From: Sinonovacula constricta
Taxonomy: Eukaryota; Mollusca; Bivalvia; Cardiida; Solecurtidae
DNA: 64,000 bases
Assembly: GCA_007844125.1 (NCBI GenBank)
Contig: CM017567.1
Location: forward strand, 40,022,176-40,086,175
Direction: 5' to 3'
Below are positions 38,401 through 52,300 of the stretch, piece after piece. Each line of letters starts with the position of its first letter. Position 1 is the first letter of the stretch. Both the position numbers and the translations under genes were made by a program. Under the pieces are notes generated by a model. It saw only the letters and a list, made by a program, of their open reading frames with translations, made no database searches and had not been told where the DNA came from.

Positions 38401-38982
38401 CTACACTTCTTTAGCCTGTTTCCAACTTGCATGTGCACCTGGTTACATATTTGACGACTTTTTAATTAATGTGTGTATCTCTTTGCATTTGAACAATTTC
38501 TTATAACTTGCCATTAGGTACATGTATTTCCTTCAAATAATTAGCACACTTTTTTGCGTATTGTTGCTTCTTTATCCTATTCCCAAAATGGATTCGATCA
38601 TTTGCTTCTTAATTCTAGTTTCATCTCGTCTTTGTCTTACTCTGTTTTATTTTCTTGGCTTTTTAATATAAAGTCCAACAAGTTTTCGTATAAACATGTT
38701 TCCTACTAGTATTGCATGTCTCTCTCTATGGCTTTGTAGATTTAACCTGTACGAGTATTAATAATGTATTATTTTAATAGTAGTAAATTTTTATTTAACA
38801 ACCAAGTGCATAATTTCTCTATTAATGTGAGTGACATTTAAACAACATCACACTTAAGCGACTGTGTTCTGTTTGCAGCGTTCAGCCAACACTGGGTGCC
38901 GAGCAGTTTGCTCGCCAAATTAAGTCAGAGTGAACTGCCCCTGAGTCAGTGGGGAGAGGCTGCCCGAGGCAGCAAACTGTGA
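35470..38982 (+). CDS. EHHADH: EHHADH copy 2 exons 13-18: C-terminal domain, internally deleted
   Basis: Exons: 35470-35572, 36096-36143 (using a GTGTTAAG donor), 36393-36478, 37433-37530, 37910-38019, 38879-38982. The shortened exon 14 ends after ...RQETAKKAG. The shortened exon 15 starts DGRYPEVNSLMKDHC. Compared with copy 1, 33 codons of exon 14 and 13 of exon 15 are gone, yet phase 1 is kept across the join, so the frame still reaches SKL. Exons 16 and 18 each differ from copy 1 at only 3 positions. The exon 14 donor choice is inferred from phase. Confidence 0.65.
36904..37140 (+). mobile_element. Family 2 SINE, well preserved (intron 15 of copy 2)
   Basis: The A-box-like TGGCGTAGTGGTAGAGTC and B-box-like GGGATCGAATCCC are both present. 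The body GGTGGTTCTACCTGGACAT and GGTCTTCCTCCACC is followed by an A-rich end. This is the best plus-strand copy of the family in the window. Confidence 0.8.
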
Positions 38983-39240
38983 TTCTACAGAACACAAAAC
39001 TGTGAACATACCGAGAGTTCAGAAAACTGCACAGTCATGCATACTTCTGCAAACGGTGATCAATTAAATCTATAGCAAACTATATACCCATAAACAGGTC
39101 AAGAATTTTGTTTGATAATATATTCAGTTTACGAATTAATGGTGTCTTCAGCTATGCCCGACGTTAATGACGAAAAAGGAAAGCTTCAGTTTGTTTTTTA
39201 ATCTGAATTCTATTTTTATTTGCCAATAAAAATAAAATAA
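38983..39240 (+). other. EHHADH: Probable 3'UTR of EHHADH copy 2
   Basis: It begins with the same 20 bases as the copy 1 3'UTR, then diverges. AATAAA at 39225-39230, followed by more A-rich AATAAA-like sequence, is the likely polyadenylation signal. Confidence 0.45.
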
Positions 39241-41413
39241 GAAAAAAAACAAACAAAACACAATCGCAACACAGACACATCAGATACGTTTTGGGCATAT
39301 TTGCATTTTGTTTCGGTTTTAATTTCTTGCACCACCTTGTCTGTGGTTTCTTGTTTATTTTAAACAGATTTCAGAGTCGCGTATTTAAGAGTTTTCCTTC
39401 CATTGGATGTTTCATTTTCTTTCAATTTGTGCTTGTTTTTATATTAATGTTTGCCCTTTTAGGCGATGTTTAATGGTCATACACTTTGCTCTGTTGACCT
39501 TGGGTGTGATTAAATATATTTAATTTTCTATTTTTATTGTTTGTTTTATTTCCAGTCTCATCTCATAATTTATTCATATGAATTAAGAAAACAGTGCAAA
39601 ATTATTTTGGGTGCTAAGCATGAATCCCGATTTTTTTCTTTGTTTCCAAATTAATAGTATCACTGTTTTGGAGATCTAGGGTTTTGAAGAAAGTGCGCTC
39701 CTATAGTCAGCGGATTCTGGTTGAGCACGCCTTTCTCAGAAAAAAAAAAGCCAAGTGTTAAAAAAATAATTATTTTGGTGGAAGAAAACAGCTGAATTGA
39801 CCTCTAACGAGTTTAGTTGTGTTAATTTCATACCGACTTGACGCTATACATTGCTCCAACTTATGTTACGCGGCTTGATTTGGAACAGAGTAGAAAACCG
39901 GTTACCCTAATAAAACCAAACAACAACAATAACAACATAAGGGTTCTGAGAGCTAGCGTTTGTTTAAACATGCGCAAATGATACGGAAGAAAGAGGATAC
40001 CACAAAAAGACAAGAGCTTACCCCAAAGTAACACTGGATTCATATTTATCAGTCCTGACTTAGCTGTTTCAAGTTGTTGTCGGATAAAACCCAAACTGAA
40101 AATGAACAAACGCGTTACGGACTTTGTCAATTACTTGTTAAAATAAACTTTATTCCAAACCTTGCCCCAAACTTGTCACAATGGGTTACTTTGAATGCAC
40201 AAATTCAATATCAAGGCGGACTAGAAGCAACTGGTAGTTAAGAGGCCGCTACACGATCTCCAGAACTCAATCTCTCACGAACTCGATTAGTTAATGCCGT
40301 CTAAACGCAATGATCTAAACACAGTATTTTTCGTGCGGCGTGTGGGTTAATGTTTACTTTTTGTCAAAATCAGATTCTATGTGTCTATGGCTATCAGCAT
40401 ATGTATGCAAACATAGCCCGTATGAATTACCGGCTCCATATGCAGAAAGGAGAATGACCTACATCCAATTATAAAGAACACAAAGATTTTCTAGCTTTGT
40501 AGGAGTTATTCCCCTTTCAACAGAATGGACCAAAATGTGCATTAGTCCTACAACGAAAATGTATTTCTACACAAAACTTGATGCTCTTAATCGTCTTAAA
40601 TGGCAACTAGATGAGAAGTAGCAAGCACATTTACAAAATAGTTGAGGACAATGTGAAACAAGCACATACATTGTTACTTTTGACATTGAGCGTGTCTGTT
40701 TTGTCCTTTAAACATAACCCTTGTGGTTCAAGTATCTGTTGGTTAGTTAAAGTGCATGCACATTCTGATAAGAAGAAACCGGATAATAATAACATAAATA
40801 AAGGTCCGGGTTGATAACAAAACAATTTGGAAAATTTGTCAGATATACAGTTTAAAATACCAATCTGAAAGGATTGACCAATTATGTTTCTTTCCAACAC
40901 AATGTATAGTCAGTTATATGTATGTGGCAATATATTATATATGTTGACTTGAGACTTTCGACTCAGACCGTCTATGTTGAAATGCGATGGAAAAGGATAT
41001 TATCAAGATATTTTTCCGGTGTCTTTCCCCATATGAATTAGGTTGAGTATTGACCATTATCATTTCGTGATTTATATGTATACAGTTTATACATATGTCA
41101 AGAATCAGCACGTAAAACGCAAAAACAACACAACAACAACAGGTTTTCCAAAGTTTACATCTGTTACGTATATTTCCTTAAGTGTAAATAACAGATGACA
41201 TTGACCAAAATCACAACAACAAGACCCCCAGGCTAACTATAATCCGCATAAAATATGCAGACCGGGCACGAATTTCAACAGCAATTACTTTACTTAAAAA
41301 CTTATCTTGAACTTAAACTTTTACATCAGTAAATATGTCATTTCATCAACGTTAAAAAAACTGAAGTTTTTAAGCAGACAAATAGCGTCGGTGGACAATA
41401 TTTTGAAGCTTTA
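39241..41413. other. Gene-poor intergenic DNA
   Basis: No exon, RNA gene or clear element is recognised. Open frames of 60-89 codons are present on both strands without domain signatures. Confidence 0.5.
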
Positions 41414-41915
41414 AGGTTAATAAAGGATCTGATATGAGTGTTCATTAGATACAGAAAATATTAAACGAGTTGGATGAAATGACACGAAAACGAGGCTCTG
41501 TCGAATTTCGCATCATTTTAGACAACGAGACAATATTTTCAGTATCTAATGAACACGAATAATAGATTCTATTTATAGCATAACCAAAACATCAACTGTT
41601 TTTATTTACAATGCATTATCTTTTTATAGGATGAACAGTCGGCCCTGGCATGTGTAATTCGGTTTGGGAGAATCCGCACAATAAATAGTTCCATTCTTTA
41701 CTCGACCATTTTCCACAAAAAAGGGAACAGATTCGTTTATAACAAGTTATTTATTATTAATTAAAATGAAATCGTCCAGCGACGATAAAGTGATCGAAAA
41801 GTGGCAGATACCCTACACATACTTCGTGACGTCACACTATAAAAACTATCTAGTGGGTTACCAAAAACAACGCATGAGTGTTAACTCACGCTCGCGCGGT
41901 AGGTCATGTGATAAA
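41414..41915 (-). repeat. Dispersed repeat with terminal hairpin, minus-strand copy
   Basis: This is the reverse complement of the element at 25350-25803, somewhat longer. The hairpin arms are 41438-41462 and 41532-41556 (25 bases, one mismatch). Shared blocks include GTGCGGATTCTCCCAAACCG when read on the minus strand. With the other copy it brackets EHHADH copy 2 as an inverted pair. Confidence 0.7.
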
Positions 41916-42035
41916 AATTCTTACCTAAGGTATACTTAACACTAAGTAAACTTTGGTGGAATTCGCCCCACGTATTACACTATGCAGCCTGTGTATAATA
42001 ATATAGCAATTCGTGTGATCCCGACTGTTTAAAAG

Positions 42036-42355
<320 letters not shown>

Positions 42356-43104
42356 GTCCGTAAACTTGTGTATTTGGTGGCAAACGGTGACAGTTGTATG
42401 AATACGCACCTTCGAAATGGAAATACCAACCAATCCAGGGACGTCCTCGGTTGCACAACTTCTGAAATCCGTGTCTACAGGAAATGAAACATATCATATA
42501 TGAAATTCGCTGAGATCGCTGAATGTCCCTATTGAACCACATTGGTACGGGCCATAATATACACACCAGATTTGGACATGATATTTCTCATATACAGGCG
42601 TACCAGTTTATCGTTAGTTTCTTCAAAAAGGCGTACATACCACAAGCCGCTAGGTCATTGTTTATGCATAGTATTTTTAACATTCATACACACATATGAC
42701 CGCCGTAAAACCCCGTTTATACGTTATATTCTTAAGTCACACACAAAAGTGGAATCTGAGTAGTTCTATGAAATCACTTCATGATCAACAACTCGCACCG
42801 CATTGACGTTCTATAGAATAAGCGGAAATACTCATATATATTCTTATTGATTGTTATTTAAATTTACACATTTATAAATGAATAACATTATATCTTAAAC
42901 ACTTTATATTTAACTAATTTTGAAAATAAATTATGAGTCAATAAGGATGTTGTTATTTTAGCTTTATAGTACTTCTCGTTATTGACGAATATACATAGTA
43001 ATGATGTTTCCTAATTAAAAACTTAATTACACAAATGCATGAGTACTTTCACGCGTATTTGCATGAAATACAAAATAATGTTATGTTGTCTTTTATAAAT
43101 TTTT

Positions 43105-43170
43105 GTATATCTCGTATGAAAAAAAAATGTTTATAAAAACCTGTATATCTCGTATGAAAAAAAAATGTTT
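43105..43170 (+). repeat. Short tandem duplication
   Basis: GTATATCTCGTATGAAAAAA occurs twice about 37 bases apart, each followed by ATGTTTA. Confidence 0.8.
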
Positions 43171-43306
43171 TACACAAGAAGTATTGTACTTAGATAAGTG
43201 ATTTGATAAAATCTCTATTAAATATTTTTCTATTTTTTGTTCTTTTTCTAGCAAGCATGCTTCAAACCCTGCACACTAGAATTATGTTTACATTCATTTC
43301 GCAACA

Positions 43307-43365
43307 GCCGCAGTAGTAGCAGAAGTAGTAGTAGTAGAAGCAGCCGCAGCAGCAGCAGTAGTAAT
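43307..43365 (+). repeat. Interrupted (GCA/GTA)n trinucleotide repeat
   Basis: Mixed CAG, TAG and CCGCAG trinucleotides. TAG stops in the same register exclude a polyglutamine frame. Confidence 0.85.
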
Positions 43366-43615
43366 TGTATCAACATTCAATACCATATTGACAGTGACAG
43401 CAATGCGTAACCAGTAGACCCTTTTCCCTATTGGCTGATTTTAACAAGTCACGTGATTCAAAACGTGGTCATACTTGACAGAATCAGCGATTAACGGACG
43501 TTTCGGTAAATGGCCGGTTCGGTAAATTTATCTTCTATAGTATATAGTATTTGTATAGTATAATACACCAATTTACAGTGAACGCGTGTCTCCCATAATA
43601 CCCTGGAAGGTGCAT

Positions 43616-43697
43616 GGACATCGATAGTCTGGTTCCCGAACTTTACTACAGCAGAGTACTGCTGTAGTAAAGTTCGGGAACCAGACTAGGACATCGA
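43616..43697. mobile_element. Perfect palindrome flanked by 9-bp direct repeats
   Basis: The arms 43625-43654 and 43659-43688 (30 bases each, TAGTCTGGTTCCCGAACTTT...) are exact inverted copies around a 4-base loop AGTA. The 9-base GGACATCGA occurs directly on both sides (43616-43624 and 43689-43697), as a target-site duplication would. Nine-base duplications are typical of Mutator-like elements, so this may be a minimal foldback element. No protein is encoded. Confidence 0.75.
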
Positions 43698-44373
43698 GTG
43701 ATCTCAAATGGCAACCTACCGCCGTAATATCCGTATATACGTGGACATCACCTTTCGTGGTTCTTTTGTCAGCAAAAAGATTACAGCAAAAGTGAAAATC
43801 CACAGTAACAAAAACATTTTGTTAATTCAGGAGCAGTGTCGAAAGTATCAGTCAAATATTACATACGCGTTCCTTTTCAAAAAGAAAAATGCCGTCGCAG
43901 CCAGTTGATGAGATAGTTAATGAAGAACAATATATCATTTTTTTACATTTTTACATTTTACATTGCACTGAGCAATTGCTTTTGTATGAAGTTATATAAA
44001 AGACTGAACAACGCTAATTGCTAATAGTATATGTTATGTGTATATCAAGTATCTTATGTGAGTAATTTATATATGTGTTTTCCGCATCAGGTAGAAATGC
44101 AGCACCTGTATACTGGGCTGATAGATTAAAAGGCAAATCGTTTACGCAATACTTTCTTACTAGCGTAAAAAAATATCACTACCTATAAGCCCATGTTACG
44201 AAGTGAATTTCCTTATTAACATAATGTATCAGTCTAGAAAACGTGCACAAACCGCACACAAACATGAACAAGGTCAATGTCGCTTCACCCGCTCACAAAC
44301 ATATATAAACTCAAGGTCGCTGTAAAGTACATCATGACAGTCAATATGTGATTTAAAATTGAACGCCTTTATA

Positions 44374-44703
44374 GGCGGTATCCGAACGCTTTTTGTTGTT
44401 TTATTCCTGTTTAGGAGAATTTGGAACATCTAGTAATTCGTAAGGAAGTCTGAGTAAAACGATCTGACCACTACCCAATTTTTAGACAGTATAACTCGTG
44501 AAGTATTCCGACTGATGACGTAATGTGACGTCAAAAGTAAGTGGTCACGTTGCTTCCTCAGTTTGCTAATAGGTAGCTGCACAGCGTGGCTCAGATGTGG
44601 AACACATGTTTGTGATGACGAGTAGGGGTTTATGGTTAAATTTGCCTATATATAATTTATTTGTTTTTTTTAGCAACGCATGTTTAAGCTGTCGTATACC
44701 ACC
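44374..44703 (-). mobile_element. MITE, GGTGGTA family, reversed copy
   Basis: The ends are AGGCGGTATCCGAACG and, reversed, GGTGGTATACGACAGCTT. It carries the family block around GTGGCTCAGATGTGGAACACA (the reverse of TATCTGAGCCACGCTG in other copies). Confidence 0.65.
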
Positions 44704-47640
44704 TTGAAAGTGGCTTGCAAAATAGAAAGATGAGGACGATAAAGCGCAATAAAGTTATATTTGTTCCAGGTTAAGTAGTCACGCGAGGCTGTTTGTACCA
44801 TAAATTGCACAGATACATTCTTCAATCTTCAGCCGATCATATCATATTAGTTATTAAGTACATATTTCATAATTTATGTTGCGTAACGGCGTTAAGAGCT
44901 AGTTGAACACAAAGTTACTAAACATTTTAGGTTTGGGGATAAAAATGCAAACTGAGTATGCTGAATTAAGATTATGGACAAATAAGGCGAACTTTTTAAT
45001 TTTCCGACACAATTATTATGAAATTATAAAAATTATTCCCTCGGTCAATATTGACAACAATGAACTTACACTGTCCAAACTAAGGATTACCAAATCAAAG
45101 TTGTCATTCTACAAAAATAGGACATACCAAACCAGTAATAAATAAATGCAAATAATAGGCTAGCTTTGTTTTCTGCTGGGAGTGTTATTATTGTATTAAT
45201 TTAGTAGCTTATGCTTTTGCAAAAACTATAATAGTCCAAGATACGTTCTCAGATCCACTCCATCTGGTTCTAGAGATCTGCATTTAATAAAGTTGTTCAA
45301 GACCCCATTCCGACAGAAACGACACTGGATCAAGTATGCATCAAGTTGATTGGAAAAGTAAAAAATCTAGTTTAGCCAAAATAAACCTTTTTAGGGAAGT
45401 GGTACTTGACTCTTTACCGATGTCAACTTGACAGCATTTAGACAAAATTCAAGTGAATCCGACGGCTACATGGCTAATCTGGTAAAACAGCTTCAAACAT
45501 ACTAGATACGAAAGTACTTGGTGTTTATACCTGTCGAAAATAGTGTATTATGTTCACGTATACATAAAAGAAAAGCACATTGCAAAGCATAAACGGGCGT
45601 ACCTTTTTAAACAATGAAAAACGTACCCTGACGCACTACAACAATGAGTAATATGACTTAAAGTGTGCTGTAAATGTGCTCGAACAACCGGTCTTGACAT
45701 TTTATTGCATACTCTTAAAAATGTCTTAATCATTACTTTTAAAACTTCAAACTTTTAAAAATCCATGCAATGAAAATTGAACGAATAATTTTAAAATCCT
45801 AATACAGCACGCCTAGCATATAAGAATACACACTACTAAACATGGAAGTTGCTAGCTTCTTTCTTATGAAAGCTGACATTAAAATTGTGATCTTTATTAA
45901 AAGAAGCACTTTATATGCAAATTTTCTTTAATACATATTTATTAAGTATCTTCATCTGCTTACAAAAGGTATATATCCAAACATAATAATAAAAGATGTA
46001 ATTAAACTATTGTTAAGAAGACAACCGTTAACTTAAGCAAATTTCAAAATGACACAACCATTGATTATATGTTCAAGTGACACTTATCGTCTTTCCTTTT
46101 GTATATTCATAGGGGTGGAAACTTGAACTTCCTTATTTATATAAAGGAAAATATAAGCCTAGTTGAAACGGAATTTTCGCACATACGAATACGTCACATG
46201 TGTGAAGAATTCGGACGAATTCCTCACAATTTGTGTAACAAATACGTACGAATGTGTTAAACATTTGTGAAAATACAGTTCAGAAAAATGTTACGAATTC
46301 TTCACATGTCCAAAAATGTGAAAAAAAAATGCTAAAATATTGTTCATACGAAATTTTCACACATTCTTAACATCTGTTTATGACACTTAGAAGAATCAAT
46401 GGGATGGCGTTTAATGCTTCTCTAAGAGAGGGGAAGATAGAGTCGGTTGTGCCGTCCGTTCGTGTCTAACTTGGACAGTCAGTCAGACCGTCCGTCTGTC
46501 CACCGTCCGTCTGCAGTCATTTATTTCCATCGGTGCCCAGGAAAATATGAAAGATGATATGTAACTTTGCACAACGATAGATGGTTCCGTGCAGTGACAA
46601 GAACCTTAACTATGAATGGTTCCATTTTTAATTAGCTCCCTTTTTGTGAAAGGGTATTCGGTGCAAAACTCAAAACGTCTTTGAGAAGCAAAGTCGTTAC
46701 TTTAACGACTGATAAAGCTTGTTGAAAATTTCAGGGGGACAACACTGACTCTCGATTGTTTTTAAAAATTATTTCACTTGTAAGGGTAAAAATCAAAATT
46801 GTAGTATTAAGCTGCAACTTAAAATATGCTCTTTGAGAGAAATTAAGAGCCATTAATCTTCATGGCCCCACTTTATTCATATCTTTTTATTAAATAAAAA
46901 TGACAGGTGTATAACCAAAAGACAACATCCTATATAAAATGTTAGACCTTAGAAGAACTTGTAGTGCAAGTGACTATGGGATGAACCAAAGCAATTTAGC
47001 AGCAACACAATGTGGTCATTTAAGATATATCCAGCTTTTATAGACCTGGTCCTTGCTTTAAATGGACTTTAAGCCACTCTATGAGGGCCCAATGAGTAAG
47101 AGAAGCTACTTGTCTGTGACTGTACTCCTTAGGCTGAAGGTCTAAAACCATTTAAGACTTAAAAATTGCAAATATTATGATAATATAGTTATTTGCCAGC
47201 TAAGAATTTACTTAAAATGAAATGTAATTTTACAGATTAAATGGAATGTGGAAAAAGAAAATAAGCATATGGGTGATGTATCCAGCAATGAGAAGGAACA
47301 TAACCATTACACTGGAGAGCTGTTGTGAAGTATCCTACAGTCCTGACTGACTGACAGAATAAAAATGGAGCCTCTATCTATGATAGAGATCCTTTATTTA
47401 AGGAATATTTACTCTATTTGTCACCAGTATTGCAAGACCCAATAGTTGAGATATGTATCCATAAGATTTCTTAGTTTTGAGGTGTGAGAACAGATGATAT
47501 TGTTAGGAACACCCAAGTACATCAAGTCAATTTAATGACCTCCCTACATTAAGTTTTAGTCTAGAATAGATCTTGAACCTAGTTGGAGTTGCAAGTCATC
47601 TAATAAATAGTCTAGCTGCAGGTGCACCTTTTTATCAAAG
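44704..47640. other. Intergenic DNA with minor inverted repeat
   Basis: No gene is recognised. A 16-base inverted pair (ACATGTGTGAAGAATTCG near 46197 and CGAATTCTTCACATGT near 46294) sits in a motif-rich stretch at 46160-46380. A CCGTCCGT-rich patch lies at 46450-46515. Confidence 0.45.
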
Positions 47641-47752
47641 TAGAAACGGTACATTTTTAGCTCACATGAGCTTATGCCGCAATATGTCTACATAGGAAAA
47701 CTTAGAAAATCTTCTTGTCAGAAACTGCAAGAGCTGGAGCCTAGAGCTAGAG

Positions 47753-47782
47753 AGCTAGAGAGAGAGAGAGACAGAGAGATAG

Positions 47783-47851
<69 letters not shown>

Positions 47852-47945
47852 CAGACAGACAGAGAGTTAGAGACAGACAGAGAGAGAGACAGAGAGTTAG
47901 AGAGAGAGAGAGACAGAGAGACACAGAGAGAGAGACAGAGAGACA
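47753..47945 (+). repeat. (GA)n / (GATA)n compound microsatellite
   Basis: Mixed AGAG, AGATAGAT and AGACAGAC runs. The Leu-Ser-rich minus-strand frames are artefacts. Confidence 0.95.
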
Positions 47946-48193
47946 GATTTAATATTTGGATTATTAATTCGTTTGATGGCCTTGTATCAAGATTGTTCCA
48001 AAACTTTGATGTGTCCAAAAGCATAGCAACAAGGGCTAAATGTCTATGACACTTAGGTGAGTGATATAGGACCTCATGGCTATCTTGTTATTATTTATAA
48101 GCATATTACAAGTAGAAGAACTAAATATTAACAATGACTTGATGTCCAACAAGGATTTTGGCAAAAAAACTATTTTGAGTGGTGTATGATATA

Positions 48194-48660
48194 TATCGCC
48201 TCTTAATGAGACGAAGTGCAGTACACAGGAACCATAACTCTGTACTTCATGATTTTGGAATTATACCCCTTTGTTTAATTTTCTTGTTCGGAGCATAACT
48301 CCTATGTTATCAAAGCTATTGACTTGAAACTTTGTAGGTGGATATATCTCATTTAGACTGAATGCGGTGCATAGGAACCGTCACTGTACACTTCATGATT
48401 TTGGGGTTATTACCCTTGGTTCAATTTTTGTATTTATTTTTATATTATATGTCATTATATATGTGTTTTTTTTCAATTACCCAGATTGCAGTCCACAATC
48501 ATGCCAGAGTGCATTAAACAGTGCGCAGCAGTTTGACAGATTAAATATTTTTTTTATGTTTTTTCTACTTTAATTTCAGTTTTTCTTGCAATAACCCAGA
48601 ATGCATTCCAAAAATTTCCCATACTGCATTGCACAAGAGTGCACAGCAGTTGGTTTCAAA
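48194..48660 (+). repeat. Diverged tandem modules
   Basis: Two related modules share AGGAACCATAACTCTGTACT / AGGAACCGTCACTGTACACT followed by TTCATGATTTTGG and TTACCC (near 48225 and 48375). A second pair shares ACCCAGATTGCAGTCCA / ACCCAGAATGCATTCCA (near 48480 and 48595). They look like old interspersed repeats. Confidence 0.55.
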
Positions 48661-49006
48661 TTGCTCTATTGACGGTTGTATTTTGCTCCGCCTTTCGGTA
48701 CACTTTTAAATTAGTACAAGTTTTTAGTTTTCCTTAATGAACAGAAATGTAGACGTATACTTGCTACTTGCTGTCATGTGTACCTGTAACTATGTAATGC
48801 TCATTACTATACATGGACTTGCCTATGAAATTTCATATTTGTGTAAATCGATCCATCACCTTATTGTATTTCCTACTGTGCTTAAGACAATTGCAGCATA
48901 TTCTAGCAATTGTCTTAACTTATTTTTTCATTCTATTGAATGTCGGTGTTCATTTGTAACATGAACAAACAGATGGATATCCCTATTTTAAGTGCATGTG
49001 TTGTTT

Positions 49007-49325
49007 GCCGGACCTGATAGCGCAATCGGTAGAGCGTAGTCTCCAGGTACGGGAGGCCCCGGGTTCGATCCTGGGCCGCGACGTACCAAAGTCATTAAAA
49101 ATGGTAGTGTTATAGCTCCCTTGCTAACACTCGAACAAATGTAAGGATAGTTCCACGACTGGTTGGCCCTGTGACAGGATAATGTAACTTGGTGTGGTAT
49201 CATGTCAGGTATTCACGGCATGATATACACAGTTAAGGCAGCACTATATCTGTTTCAAGTGAACACCGTCTCCAGATAACTGAAAAACTGTTGGCGGGAC
49301 AATAAACCCAACCCAATTAACAAAC
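49007..49325 (+). mobile_element. Family 1 SINE, full-length reference copy
   Basis: It has an intact A box (TAGCGCAATCGGTAGAGCG) and B box (GGGTTCGATCC) of a tRNA-derived pol III promoter. A body of about 240 bases (GACTGGTTGGCCCTGTGACA, GGTGTGGTATCATGTCAGGT, GTGAACACCGTCTCCAGATA) follows, ending AATAAACCCAACCCAATTAAC. It is not a tRNA gene: the acceptor stem is not formed and the body continues. Confidence 0.85.
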
Positions 49326-52300
49326 TTTATTGTATTGTTTCATGACTGGCATTAAAATTGTGAAAACAATTAAGACAAAAAAGGGACAACAAGGCTACAA
49401 AACAACTTTATAATTTAAATAATAATCTGATTTTTTTCTGCGTCTTGATGAACATTTTTTTAAACTCTATAACGGCAATCGGAACTTTATAGAATAGTAA
49501 GAATTGAATGTAAACTACAGCAAACACACAAACACAGTGTTTAAAGACAGGTTTTAGCTTTTGCAATTTCGAATGGATTTGTAGATAACATCTACAGATA
49601 AGATGAGTACGCACGTATTTTTGCATAAAATAAAATTCACTGAAATAAATATATTTGTATAAAAAGCTGCTGGTCTGTTAATCATCTGAATTGGAGGAAA
49701 TGGCATTTTTTGCCTTCTAAATTTCAATACTCTTCCTATGGGAGCAGATCCTCTACCTATAGCTTTCAAGTTGACATCTACCCTCATCCCATGAAAACAA
49801 AATTATCATAGATAATATTTGACGTGGAAAATATAAACAGTATTAACTAATGGAAAACGTTTTAGCAGCCTCTAAAATGCAAGGATTCTATGTAGCTGCT
49901 ACATTTCAAAATTTGTTTTAGGGGAGCATGCCTTCCAGACCTTTCTAACACTGTTAGCACCTCTAGTGTTCTCTCAATTAGGACCCCTCTGAATAATCCT
50001 GGATCCGCTCTTGTACTTGATTTTTATATTTGTTTCCAGATGATGATAAGTTAGCGGTACATTACACTGCATGTAGTATGCGAATAAGTTATCGAAATTA
50101 CACGTATTTTCTAAATATAATATAGACAATGTAATAAAAAGCAAAATTAAAAGTTTTAGAAATTAATACATAAATGTTTTTGATTCTCTAGAAGAAATTT
50201 GTATTTTATGCTTATAAAATCATTCCTCTGATTGACCTGTGCTCCACATTTTCTGTGTTTAAGTAGTCCACTAAATACAGCAGGATATCTCTTTAGCTGG
50301 TCTAGTTGAATGAAATATGTAGTCCCTACCGTAGTACATAAACAAAACGGTGTGTGTGTATGTATGTTACAAATACTTGTACGAATTTTGCTTGGCGCGA
50401 TATTGTTTGGCACGAAAAGTTCTGTCACAGGTAGTATCTGGAAATGAGACCACATGTGCAGATGTTTATATGAACTTACGGCATTTATGTATAAGTTATG
50501 TAAACTAGGATTAACGTTTTTCAACGAATGATGGCAAAGTGAAAGTAGAATTATTTTGAATTATTTTGTCTCTGAAAATACGATCAAATATAGTGTCCAT
50601 GTATGAAAGTTACACACACATAATCGAATGACTATATTCTTAACATCCTTACATATTTATTATTCGTTTTAATCTTGTTTTTTGTTTATACATAGTACGG
50701 TATTGTCCTGGTTGGCACTGCAACTTTAAGATAAATTCCATGCATAAATAATTTGAAGAAGAACCAAATTTGGCAGATAATTGGGGCCTGATACCTTGAC
50801 CTTAAACAGACAAAAAATGCTGAACAACTGCCATGTAGTGTATGGCCTGTTCCCACCAAAAGACATAATTAGATTCTGGAAGCCAATAATAATAAGGCAG
50901 CATTTTCCTTTTTTTGTGCTACTTATTATTTTTTATTTCATAACTTTGCTTTAATATTACCTTAACTTTATTGGGAAATTGTGTATGCACAATAAGAACT
51001 GTTACAAAATATCATGTAAAAAGTACTCAGGCTGAAAGAATTCGTGCTTGAGCAAAAATATTAATTGAGAAATGTTTCTAGTAGTATTGGCTTCGGCTTG
51101 CGTGTGAACACATTTTTGGTAAAAGACAGTCAACAAAATGGAGCCCGTTTGTTTACACACAAACAGACTATACTACTGGTTCAGTCTTGCAAGCAGTGGA
51201 TTGACAGTAAGCTTTCAGGGATGGTACATCGGTTCTTGGTTTGTCTCAGCTATGTCAACATTTGACAGGTAAGCGCAAATCCTTCCAGAGGTAAACAAAG
51301 ATATAACGTGGACATCAAAAAGATGTTAAATTCTTAATTGTACTTGGGACATGGGCTCTGCACATGTTATTATTAAAGCGATAAAACGCTGTTTTTAAGC
51401 AGTGTAAGTTAAATCCTGTAAGCGTGGTGTGCAGCTAATGGCCAACGTGATTCCGTGGTTAATCAAATGTACAAAGTCTTCTTCTAAAACTATAGATTAT
51501 ACTATGGCACAAAAGTTACAACACAATCACTAATGTTCACTAAACGTAACTGTTTATTAATCATAAAATTATTTCTATATGAATGCATTTATACTATAAT
51601 TAAAGCTAAAATACACGACTATACGTGCTACCGAACGCGACAGAAATACACTAAGTTTAAAAATTAAATTCCAGTTATTTAGTTGACAACACTACACGTT
51701 TGATCTGAATCTAAAAATCCAGACTGTGCATTCATTTTTGAACACGTGCGGAAATTTTAGACTGAAATGCTTTTGTGATACGAATGGCCCCCATCATAAA
51801 TAACCTAGTACAGGGCCGCAGAAGGCAGTGATGCCCAGCGCTGGGATATCGAAAATATCTCGGTTTATTAGATAATCCATAGTCAGTGCAACACTCGTTC
51901 TAACAACAGACCTTTCCCTCTAGTAACCGAGTGTGTTTTTCTGCGCGACATTGTTCATTCATAAACCTGTATTTCACTTATATCTGCATTACACAACATA
52001 ATCTATTCAGCTTAAAGTTTAAACAGATAACAATATGAATGTTAACGTTTAAAGCATGCTTTGACATAACTGACGCGTCTATTCTCCTTCGACTTACATG
52101 TTTGTTTCTGTACTCGCACTACTTCTTCAAGGGCATGACGACTGACCGCTAGTAGTCAAGGTCATGCAGCGTCAATCCTTTGTGCTACCGAAATTCAGAT
52201 TTGTCATGAATTTAATAAGGTAGTTTGCAATTTGACAAGACAGCGCGCCGTTTTGACAGGACAACTTGCACGTCTGGCAACATATCATGCACTGTTAACA

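Noticed and set aside
43708..43908. 66-codon frame next to the palindrome
   Set aside because: It starts with ATGGCAACC and has a Lys-rich stretch, but no family is recognised and no partner exon was found.
49007..49085. Functional tRNA gene
   Set aside because: A and B boxes are present but the acceptor stem is not formed, and the sequence continues into the family 1 SINE body found at several other sites.
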